The notes beneath the pieces are model-generated. The model ran no database searches. It was not told the DNA's origin and saw nothing but the letters and a program-made list of their open reading frames with translations. From Chloroflexi bacterium RBG_16_48_8 (GTDB lineage Bacteria; Chloroflexota; Anaerolineae; Anaerolineales; E44-bin32), in contig MGNI01000183.1 in assembly GCA_001795115.1 (NCBI GenBank), positions 1-7,493 of the forward strand: a stretch of DNA of 7,493 bases, read 5' to 3'. Positions 1 to 5,642 of the stretch are shown in pieces. Positions within the stretch are counted from its first letter, which is position 1. Each line of letters begins with the position of its first letter. The position numbers and the translations under genes were made by a program.

Positions 1-1
1 T

Positions 2-1324
2 ACCGGTTGGATCTCCCTTTTACTACCGGTTATTCTGATCAGCGCCTGCAGGACCCTCAAAATTGAAATGGTGGGCACAGACCAGACTCAGGACAGCACC
101 CAGGCACTCTTCCAAACTTCGCGAGCAGATGAAGCATCTGATACTGCCAGCCCTTCTGATATACCAACTGCAATGAACACTCCACCCTCCTTTCACACAC
201 ACACCCCCACCCTCGAATCCGAACCTACTAGTTCCCCTGCTCCCATTCCTCACTTTCTTCCCGGAGAACCTATTACGATATCCTATATCGACATGTTCGA
301 TGCAACGACAGGCTGGGCGGTCGGGAGAGATGAAGAAACTTCAACTGACCACATTCTCACCACTTTGGATGGCGGTTATACCTGGCGCGATGTCACACCC
401 GCTGAACCACTGTCGCAAGAGATGAATGAATACACATACAGACGGGCCTCTGTGTTTTTCCTCGACGGACAGCGTGCAAGCGTCATTTACGATCCCGAAA
501 AATACGGCGATCCAGCCCGTACCTGGAGTACTTCTTCCGCAGGATACCAGTGGGAAATCTCAACAATCGACACAAATTTCCAGGTCGTGGAAGACCTGAC
601 TTTCACCGACGGATCCCATGGTTGGCTGATGCTGGGAGTTGATGCTGGAATGGGTCATGCGTGGATTGGGCTTTACCGCATGAGTGTAGATGGACAGCAG
701 TGGGATTTGTTAATCGATCCTTATAGTGAGAATAGTGCCGACTTGCATTACTGCTGTAAAACCGGTATGGTTTTCCATGGTTCAGATACAGGTCTCGTCA
801 CCTTCGGTCGTGGTCTGATGGGCGGCGCCTTTATCAACTGGACAGAAGATGGTGGATCGACCTGGGAGGCTCATCCTCTGCCACGGCCAGATGGAGCCTT
901 TGAAGAACTGGGTGAGGCGGATTATGGAATTCTATGCGGATCCCATTCTCCCACCCTTTTTTCACCCCAATTCAACAAGGTCGCCTTGGAATGCTGGTCG
1001 GATTTTGAAAACACCGATCTCGCCTCCTTTATCTTCACAACACAGGATGGAGGAACAAGCTGGCAATCGGAAATCTACCCAGGAGGTCAGCTGCTTTTCC
1101 TCAATCCCCGGGTGGGCTGGGCATTGGGTAAGGAGATCTATCAGACGTTGGACGTTGGACAGACATGGACCAAGATGAGCACAGTGGATTGGGAGGGGCA
1201 ATTCAGCTTCGTCAGTGAACGGCTCGGTTGGGCTGTGGCTCGAAATGCAGAAGAGTATGCCCTCGTCCAAACCTCAGATGGCGGAAAAATCTGGGATATT
1301 ATAGAGCCTGTTGTCGTGGAATGA
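2..1324 (+). CDS. Asp-box (BNR/YCF48-like) beta-propeller lipoprotein, 5'-truncated
   Basis: Partial gene: the frame is open to the left edge, giving 440 visible residues. The first visible residues form a hydrophobic stretch ending in a good lipobox, ISAC, with Cys at visible residue 16 (bases 47-49). The real start is therefore upstream, and the ATG at 68 lies after the signal peptide. A Ser/Thr/Pro-rich linker of about 50 residues follows. The rest is a repeat protein: seven Asp-box-like motifs (S/T-x-D-x-G-x-T/S-W) near residues 121-128, 177-184 (degenerate), 228-234 (degenerate), 281-288, 347-354, 382-389 and 424-431. Most follow a GWA/GWL strand (104, 207, 372, 409). This is the pattern of BNR/sialidase-like and YCF48-like propellers, which serve as binding or assembly scaffolds; no sialidase catalytic set is evident. 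Four cysteines (251, 252, 312, 331) lie in the exported domain and could form disulfides. Predicted place: outer face of the membrane. Ligand unknown. Confidence 0.85.
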   Translation, partial: TGWISLLLPVILISACRTLKIEMVGTDQTQDSTQALFQTSRADEASDTASPSDIPTAMNTPPSFHTHTPTLESEPTSSPAPIPHFLPGEPITISYIDMFDATTGWAVGRDEETSTDHILTTLDGGYTWRDVTPAEPLSQEMNEYTYRRASVFFLDGQRASVIYDPEKYGDPARTWSTSSAGYQWEISTIDTNFQVVEDLTFTDGSHGWLMLGVDAGMGHAWIGLYRMSVDGQQWDLLIDPYSENSADLHYCCKTGMVFHGSDTGLVTFGRGLMGGAFINWTEDGGSTWEAHPLPRPDGAFEELGEADYGILCGSHSPTLFSPQFNKVALECWSDFENTDLASFIFTTQDGGTSWQSEIYPGGQLLFLNPRVGWALGKEIYQTLDVGQTWTKMSTVDWEGQFSFVSERLGWAVARNAEEYALVQTSDGGKIWDIIEPVVVE

Positions 1325-1372
1325 GGATCGATGGAACCTTTACTGAACAGACAAAATAATGTAGATCCTTAG

Positions 1373-1401
1373 GTAAAGACGCCCCGGCGGGGCGTCTTTA
1401 C
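1373..1401. terminator. Bidirectional intrinsic terminator
   Basis: A perfect 13-bp stem (1373-1385 with 1389-1401) closes a GGC loop at 1386-1388. The core is GC-only, and the outer pairs are A/T-rich, so each strand ends its GC stem with TTTA. It lies 48 bases after the + strand stop at 1324 and 72 bases after the - strand stop at 1474, as expected for one hairpin serving two convergent genes. The U-run is short, so efficiency is uncertain. Confidence 0.8.
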
Positions 1402-1473
1402 AAATCCGTTCTACACTTTATTCATAACTAATTGCGTTAAACATTGACACCGTTGTAATGCGAAAGATTCGAA

Positions 1474-2175
1474 TCACGAAATCCACTGATCCAGTCTCTT
1501 TAAGGGATCTTCCCTTTTTTCTGGGATGGAAGCTTCCTTCTCCAAAGCTATCCTTGCACGCTCTCTGGATAGGAGCATTAACGCCAGTGGGATGCCCGTC
1601 ACTGCCCCAAGAATAATAAAAGCCAGGCCTTTACTTAGGAACCACTGGCTGAACCAGGAACCGATCACTGCCAACAATATGGTTGGAACCCACCAAGCAT
1701 GCCCTCGGAATTGACGAAAGAGTACAAGCCACTGCGCCAGCCCCAAGAATAATCCAATCAGACTGCTTCTGAGAAGACCCACTTCAAAAGCCCATTCTGT
1801 AGGATTGCCTTGGGGAAGCTGATCGCCAGTGATGAATACAAAGGATGCCCAAAAGGCAACCAGACCAAGCGCAAACCCCAAGCCTGTTGCCGGGATCCAG
1901 GCCAATGCACGTTTGATCCTTCGTCTTAGAGCAAACCATTGGAAAAGGCCTATGGTAAGCCCCTCAATTAATCCCAAAAGCCCATTGGTAGCAAACTCGA
2001 AAACCCTTAAATTCGTCCCCTCAATTCCGATCCAGGACTCTAAGAGCGAAACCAATTGCGCCTCTACGCCACTGGCCTGCAATAATGCCCAATACACCAA
2101 TAGACCTGCCAGTGTGGCAAAAACCCAAAGAAGCCAAAATAAAACCCCGCGGGCGATTGTTCGAATAGTTGACAT
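1474..2175 (-). CDS. Six-helix integral membrane protein with internal QW repeat, function unknown
   Basis: A 233-residue membrane protein. ATG at 2175 is chosen because GGAGGA (2181-2186) sits five bases upstream; an in-frame ATG at 2214 would add 13 residues but has no such signal. Hydrophobic segments lie near residues 10-33, 62-82, 92-116, 130-154, 160-180 and 182-202, followed by a charged C-terminal tail of about 30 residues. Two segments repeat the same pattern: G-x-x-Q-W (Q79-W80; Q148-W149), then L and a basic loop, then W-I/W-V-P (W93-P95; W161-P164), with 16 residues between Gln and Pro in both. A weaker third copy may begin at Q177-W178. I recall this repeated pattern from uncharacterised membrane proteins of Chloroflexota and cyanobacteria; no enzymatic motif is visible. 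It is a single-gene unit, convergent with the propeller lipoprotein gene and divergent from the S41 peptidase gene. Confidence 0.85.
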   Translation of the reverse strand: MSTIRTIARGVLFWLLWVFATLAGLLVYWALLQASGVEAQLVSLLESWIGIEGTNLRVFEFATNGLLGLIEGLTIGLFQWFALRRRIKRALAWIPATGLGFALGLVAFWASFVFITGDQLPQGNPTEWAFEVGLLRSSLIGLFLGLAQWLVLFRQFRGHAWWVPTILLAVIGSWFSQWFLSKGLAFIILGAVTGIPLALMLLSRERARIALEKEASIPEKREDPLKRLDQWIS

Positions 2176-2180
2176 GAGAA

Positions 2181-2186
2181 TCCTCC
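2181..2186 (-). promoter_or_regulatory. Ribosome binding site fixing the membrane-protein start
   Basis: Read on the minus strand this is GGAGGA, five bases before ATG at 2175. It decides between that ATG and the in-frame ATG at 2214. Confidence 0.8.
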
Positions 2187-2195
2187 GACACTTCC

Positions 2196-2224
2196 AGAAT
2201 GCACTGAATATCACCAGTTGTCAA
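2196..2224 (-). promoter_or_regulatory. Candidate sigma70-type promoter for the membrane protein gene
   Basis: On the minus strand a perfect TTGACA (2224-2219) is followed, after 17 bases, by CATTCT (2201-2196), a poor -10 with three of six consensus bases. Transcription would start near 2189, leaving a very short leader that just includes the ribosome binding site. The -35 is the main support; the call is tentative. Confidence 0.3.
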
Positions 2225-2444
2225 GCGCCTCACGATTTTCAGTTGCCGTCCAGGAAAGATTGCGCCTTCTCGTCTTCAAGCGATCGATCTTATTGCTATC
2301 TCAGTAAGAACCACTTTGTGGTTAAATGGATAACACTCAACTCATGCTGTGATGATGGATAAGGTCCCTAACCTTTTCTATTGGATATGGTTAATGTTTA
2401 CCATCTATGTCTCGTCGTGTGATGAACAGTATGAAGAATTAGAG

Positions 2445-2463
2445 AGGAACCTGAGAGGTTCCT
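2445..2463. repeat. Inverted repeat, 8-bp stem with 3-base loop
   Basis: AGGAACCT (2445-2452) and its exact complement AGGTTCCT (2456-2463) flank a GAG loop. No T-run follows on the + strand, so it is not a typical terminator. It lies just upstream of the candidate S41 promoter at 2480-2508 and could be a protein-binding site. Function not established. Confidence 0.55.
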
Positions 2464-2479
2464 GAATAACTTGCCTCTA

Positions 2480-2508
2480 TTGCCATCAGCCCCAATGCCT
2501 GATATGCT
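2480..2508 (+). promoter_or_regulatory. Candidate extended -10 promoter for the S41 peptidase gene
   Basis: TTGCCA (2480-2485), a 17-base spacer and TATGCT (2503-2508), with TG at 2500-2501 giving an extended -10. The leader to ATG at 2633 would be about 120 bases and would contain the inverted repeat at 2537-2552. A weaker alternative is TTGAAA (2584-2589) with TAAAAT (2609-2614), but its spacer is 19 bases. Confidence 0.3.
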
Positions 2509-2536
2509 GGGCCATTAAATTTACCAAACAAACGAA

Positions 2537-2552
2537 GATGCTTCTAAGCATC
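2537..2552. repeat. Operator-like 16-bp dyad upstream of the S41 gene
   Basis: GATGCTT (2537-2543) and AAGCATC (2546-2552) are exact complements around a two-base centre. That is too tight for a stable long hairpin but typical in size for a dimeric repressor site. It lies between the candidate promoter at 2480-2508 and the start codon. Interpretation as an operator is inference. Confidence 0.45.
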
Positions 2553-2621
2553 AACAGGATTTCATGGCTGTGAATCATTCGATTTGAAACAGGCTTGAAT
2601 GCTTGAATTAAAATCATCAAG

Positions 2622-2626
2622 TGGAG
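2622..2626 (+). promoter_or_regulatory. Ribosome binding site fixing the S41 peptidase start
   Basis: TGGAG here is six bases before ATG at 2633. The in-frame GTG at 2621 overlaps this site, so it cannot be the start served by it. Confidence 0.7.
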
Positions 2627-2632
2627 ATTAAA

Positions 2633-4663
2633 ATGCCTCATTCTTGTAAATTACAGATTGTTTTTATCGTTTTGGTCATCGCTACTTTTGCATGTAGCTT
2701 TCTCAATGGCGAGGAGGCAGAGCCAACCTCTGCTCCCGATACACCTTCTCCCAGCCCGACAGCCTTGCTCTCTTCCCCCGTCCAGCCAGGGCAGGCAAAT
2801 CCAAACGAACCTGTCCAAGTCATTGGTACCGTTCCCTTTACCTCACCCTTTTTCATCAACAGCATTGCCGAGCCCTTCGTAATGTTGGAAGACGAGGCCG
2901 GATTCATCCTGCGCGATCGCGAGTTCGAATTCCCTCTCGCCAGCCAAACCATCGGACCCGTTGATCTTGTTGACGATACGACCCTGAGCTACACCTTATC
3001 CCTGCCCGGGGTGCCTGCTGCCACATTGGTCGATGTCGATAATGACGGAGAAGAAGACACGGGAGTGATGGTGTTTGCAGTAGCTTATTGGTCGAACACC
3101 TGGGGTGATCCCTTCCTGGAAGAACGGGACGGCACGGGCTGGTCAAACGCTTACACCTCCGCCTTCACCGATCCAAATCGAGATGACGAAATCAAAGGGG
3201 GGACGCTCATCATCTGGTCTCCTGATCATGAGCAAGGTTTCCCTTCTGGATTTGGTCCTGATGAACTCCTCTTCACTGAGGATGACCCCATCACCTCCGT
3301 TCCAGCCGGATACAGCATTGTCAATCTGGATCAAGAGCCCTTTGAAATCTATAAAGAAGCCAGACCGGAAATCACCCTCCTGGAAGGGGAGATCGCTGTC
3401 AATGACTATTCCGACATGAGCTATGAGGAGGCTTTCAACGCTCTGTTCGAAAAAGCCTCCCGCGAATACCCTTTCACGCAGGATAAAGGTATCGATTGGG
3501 ATAGCTTGTACACCGAATATTCCGCTCGAGTGGCTGACGCTGGAGATGACACTGAGTTCTACCTGGCCATCCGTGATTTTACCTACGAAATTCCAGATGG
3601 GCACGTAGGCTTAACCCTGAATCCGGATGTCTTTTATGAAGAACGAGGCGGCGGCATCGGACTCGTCCTCAAAGAATTAAGCGATGGTCGAATTATAGCA
3701 ACTCAAGTCCTGCCTGGCAATCCAGCCGAGGCAGAGGGAGTAGAAGTCGGGGCAGAGATCCTCACCTGGAACGGTGTACCCGTAACCCAGGCGATATCCG
3801 CTGTGCAGCCCTATTTCGGTTCCTATTCAACAGATCATCATCGTCGCATCGATCAGGTTTCCTTTCTCACCCGCATGCCTCCGGAAGAACGTGTTACATT
3901 CTCCTATAGGAATCCAGGAAGTACGACCCCGAAAGAGGCAAGTCTTACTTCTGTGGTTGAATACGATTCCTTATTCGCAACCATCTCCTACTACAACTTA
4001 GACCTATTAGAACTTCCCATCGAGGGAGAGGTTCTAGAGGACGTTGGATTAGGCTACATCCGAGTGACAACCTTCTCGGATGACTACAATCTTTTAGCCC
4101 GCATCTGGGAGCGGTACATCGAGAATCTCATCGATAATGAGATCCCGGGTGTCATTATCGACATCCGAACCAATGGTGGTGGAAGTGGGGGTTTGGCTCT
4201 GGATTTTGCAGGTTATTTCTTCGATGAGGAAATCGTGCTCTCTGTAAATAAGTATTACAACGAAGTTACAGGGGTCTTCGAACCACGTGACATACCTTCC
4301 CGGATCGAGCCCGCCCCGCTCTATTATGAGGGTGTGATCGCTGTTCTTGTGTCCCCAGAGTGTGCCAGCGCTTGCGAGGGCTTTGCCAGCGCTTTAGCTC
4401 AGGGTGGTCGCTCCATCATCGTCGGACATTACCCCACTGCTGGCATGTACGGCGAGGTCGGTCGTGGGCAATACGAACTCCCCGGAGATCTCTCGCTACA
4501 ATTCCCGACAGGCCGACCCGAGACACCGGAAGGGGAACTCCTCATTGAAAATGTGGGCGTCGTGCCAGATATTCTTGTCCCCGTTACGGAAGAAAGCGCC
4601 CTAGGACTGGAAGATACGGTCCTGCAAGAGGCTATTGAGGCTTTACTCTCGCTGCTGAGATGA
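2633..4663 (+). CDS. Secreted S41-family serine peptidase with PDZ domain, probable lipoprotein
   Basis: 676 residues from ATG 2633. A hydrophobic signal ends in TFAC, an atypical lipobox, with Cys21; a Pro/Ser/Thr linker follows to about residue 60. Residues 60-250 form a domain I cannot name, with a D-x-D-x-D-G-x-x-D loop at 134-142 that resembles calcium loops. Residues 260-330 match the helical N-terminal part of S41 enzymes, ending in D-G-H (His324). A PDZ-like domain spans about 339-385. The S41 core follows: GYIRVTTF (about 474), DIRTNGGG (about 510), C-A-S-A-C-E with Ser579 as the expected nucleophile, and I-E-N-V-G-V-V-P-D-I near 638-647. Where Ctp/Tsp enzymes have catalytic Lys (T-F-G-K), this has T-A-G-M (Met605). 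His324, Ser579 and Glu639 could instead form a tricorn/CPAF-type triad. Likely role: extracytoplasmic proteolysis; substrate unknown. It stands alone, with its own terminator. Confidence 0.88.
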   Translation: MPHSCKLQIVFIVLVIATFACSFLNGEEAEPTSAPDTPSPSPTALLSSPVQPGQANPNEPVQVIGTVPFTSPFFINSIAEPFVMLEDEAGFILRDREFEFPLASQTIGPVDLVDDTTLSYTLSLPGVPAATLVDVDNDGEEDTGVMVFAVAYWSNTWGDPFLEERDGTGWSNAYTSAFTDPNRDDEIKGGTLIIWSPDHEQGFPSGFGPDELLFTEDDPITSVPAGYSIVNLDQEPFEIYKEARPEITLLEGEIAVNDYSDMSYEEAFNALFEKASREYPFTQDKGIDWDSLYTEYSARVADAGDDTEFYLAIRDFTYEIPDGHVGLTLNPDVFYEERGGGIGLVLKELSDGRIIATQVLPGNPAEAEGVEVGAEILTWNGVPVTQAISAVQPYFGSYSTDHHRRIDQVSFLTRMPPEERVTFSYRNPGSTTPKEASLTSVVEYDSLFATISYYNLDLLELPIEGEVLEDVGLGYIRVTTFSDDYNLLARIWERYIENLIDNEIPGVIIDIRTNGGGSGGLALDFAGYFFDEEIVLSVNKYYNEVTGVFEPRDIPSRIEPAPLYYEGVIAVLVSPECASACEGFASALAQGGRSIIVGHYPTAGMYGEVGRGQYELPGDLSLQFPTGRPETPEGELLIENVGVVPDILVPVTEESALGLEDTVLQEAIEALLSLLR

Positions 4664-4736
4664 TGATCTTCCAATCTTCTTGAAGTAGTGAAAGAAAATT
4701 TTGCCGACTCTTATATCAAAATTCAACTGCCCTTCC

Positions 4737-4768
4737 GTACCCGCCCCGCTCCGGGCGGGTACTTTTTT
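4737..4768 (+). terminator. Rho-independent terminator after the S41 gene
   Basis: A 10-bp perfect stem (4737-4746 with 4753-4762) with loop CGCTCC is followed directly by six T (4763-4768). It is GC-rich, 74 bases after the stop at 4663, and separates the S41 gene from the methyltransferase gene. Confidence 0.92.
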
Positions 4769-4900
4769 CCATGAAACATTTCGGTCCATCCGTTGCCAAT
4801 CCCTTCCCGGGGGAAACCTTCCGCTCATTGCTGAGCCTCGCTTATGCAGAACAGGGGTGAGATTGGATCGATTCCCTTCTCTATGTTGGCCATTTCCCCT

Positions 4901-4929
4901 TTGAGGTCTGCCTCACAATCCGGTATCAT
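4901..4929 (+). promoter_or_regulatory. Candidate sigma70-type promoter for the methyltransferase gene
   Basis: TTGAGG (4901-4906), an exact 17-base spacer, and TATCAT (4924-4929) lie after the S41 terminator and 40 bases before ATG 4970. Position and spacing fit a separate transcription unit. Between the terminator and this site (4769-4900) nothing else is recognised. Confidence 0.45.
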
Positions 4930-4952
4930 TGTCCCATTGCAATATCAGCACT

Positions 4953-4958
4953 GGAGGG
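4953..4958 (+). promoter_or_regulatory. Ribosome binding site for the methyltransferase
   Basis: GGAGGG lies 11 bases before ATG 4970, a slightly long spacing. No comparable site precedes the in-frame ATG at 4844, and the candidate promoter lies downstream of that earlier ATG, so 4970 is preferred. Confidence 0.6.
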
Positions 4959-4969
4959 AAAAATCCACT

Positions 4970-5539
4970 ATGCCACTTCTTGATCACTTTGATATCTTAG
5001 CTCCGCTCTACGACCGACTGATCACCAATCCAGAGGAGACGAAAATCATCCGTCTTGCCAAGCTTCCTACCGAGGGGAGCTTACTGGATGCAGGCGGTGG
5101 CACCGGACGGATCTCACAGCATCTCGTACAGCATGCTAAGCAAGTGGTTGTCCTGGACTCCTCCATCAAGATGCTGAACCAAGCGTTGAGCAAAAATGGC
5201 CTACGTGCTGTCGGCAGCGAGACGGAATATTTACCCTTTTCGGATGCTTCCTTTGAACGAGTGACGATGGTCGATGCCCTTCACCACGTGGCAGAACAAA
5301 AACGCAGCCTTCAAGAGTTATGGCGCGTGCTCAAGCCGGGCGGCATCCTCGTCGTGGAGGAACCGGATATCAAGGTTTTCGCGGTTAAACTCGTAGCTCT
5401 GGCGGAGAAGCTGGCCCTTTTCCGCAGCCACTTCCTCTCGCCGGAGAGGGTATCCGAATACTTGGAGAAACTTGGAGCAAAAACCCACATTGTTCGCGAC
5501 AAGCCCAACGCCTGGATCATCGCTGAAAAATGTAACTAA
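4970..5539 (+). CDS. Class I SAM-dependent methyltransferase (Methyltransf_11/UbiE-like)
   Basis: A 189-residue soluble protein with the Rossmann methyltransferase motifs in order. Motif I is L-L-D-A-G-G-G-T-G-R (residues 38-47), which binds S-adenosylmethionine. An acidic strand end VVVLDSS (59-65) holds the residue expected to contact the ribose. Then come Y-L-P-F-S-D-A-S-F (88-96), D-A-L-H-H-V (102-107), and the post-motif L-W-R-V-L-K-P-G-G (117-125). The N-terminal F-D-x-L-A-P-x-Y-D-R element (residues 7-16) is typical of UbiE/Coq5-like and related small-molecule methyltransferases. The length is shorter than UbiE proper (about 250 residues), so a menaquinone role is not supported; the substrate cannot be read from sequence. 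ATG 4970 is used because the methyltransferase fold begins there; the preceding 42 in-frame residues look non-coding. It seems monocistronic and is the only cytosolic protein in the window. Confidence 0.88.
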   Translation: MPLLDHFDILAPLYDRLITNPEETKIIRLAKLPTEGSLLDAGGGTGRISQHLVQHAKQVVVLDSSIKMLNQALSKNGLRAVGSETEYLPFSDASFERVTMVDALHHVAEQKRSLQELWRVLKPGGILVVEEPDIKVFAVKLVALAEKLALFRSHFLSPERVSEYLEKLGAKTHIVRDKPNAWIIAEKCN

Positions 5540-5570
5540 GCAACGCAGCCTCACACCCAAAAGCTTAAAG

Positions 5571-5603
5571 GACTGGGACGCATCCTAGGAATACGTCCCA
5601 GTC
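5571..5603. terminator. Hairpin between convergent genes, probable terminator
   Basis: GACTGGGACG (5571-5580) pairs exactly with CGTCCCAGTC (5594-5603) over a 13-base loop. It lies 32 bases after the methyltransferase stop and 40 bases after the protease stop on the other strand. There is no true T-run on the + strand; on the - strand CTTTAAGCTTTT follows, so termination may work better for the protease gene. Confidence 0.6.
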
Positions 5604-5642
5604 ATGACTTAGGGCTTTTCCACTCAGCCCGGGGAGGAACAT

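Larger units (their letters stand above)
2176..2632. other. Divergent intergenic region, no gene seen
   Basis: About 457 bases separate the divergent starts at 2175 (-) and 2633 (+). I find no credible coding frame: the + frame that enters from 1829 is antisense to the membrane protein gene. The stretch holds candidate promoters for both genes, two inverted repeats (2445-2463 and 2537-2552), and a tandem 8-mer, GCTTGAAT, at 2593-2600 and 2601-2608, just before an AT-rich block and the S41 ribosome binding site. It is more AT-rich than the flanking genes. No tRNA or riboswitch fold was recognised. Confidence 0.6.

Noticed and set aside
1444..1472. Perfect TTGACA at 1444-1449 on the + strand as a promoter
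   Set aside because: No acceptable -10 at 16-18 bases, and it would drive transcription antisense into the membrane protein gene.
1829..2362. A + strand frame of 177 codons
   Set aside because: Mostly antisense to the six-helix membrane protein; composition is low in hydrophobic structure and no ribosome binding site or family resemblance is seen.
2356..2374. Short dyad AAGGT/ACCTT followed by a few T
   Set aside because: Only five base pairs with a weak tail and no gene ending nearby; expected by chance.
3143..3604. A - strand frame of 153 codons
   Set aside because: Antisense to the S41 protease N-terminal region, with no recognisable domain.
4844..4969. Extension of the methyltransferase to ATG 4844
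   Set aside because: No ribosome binding site, the added 42 residues do not resemble the family, and the candidate promoter lies inside this stretch.
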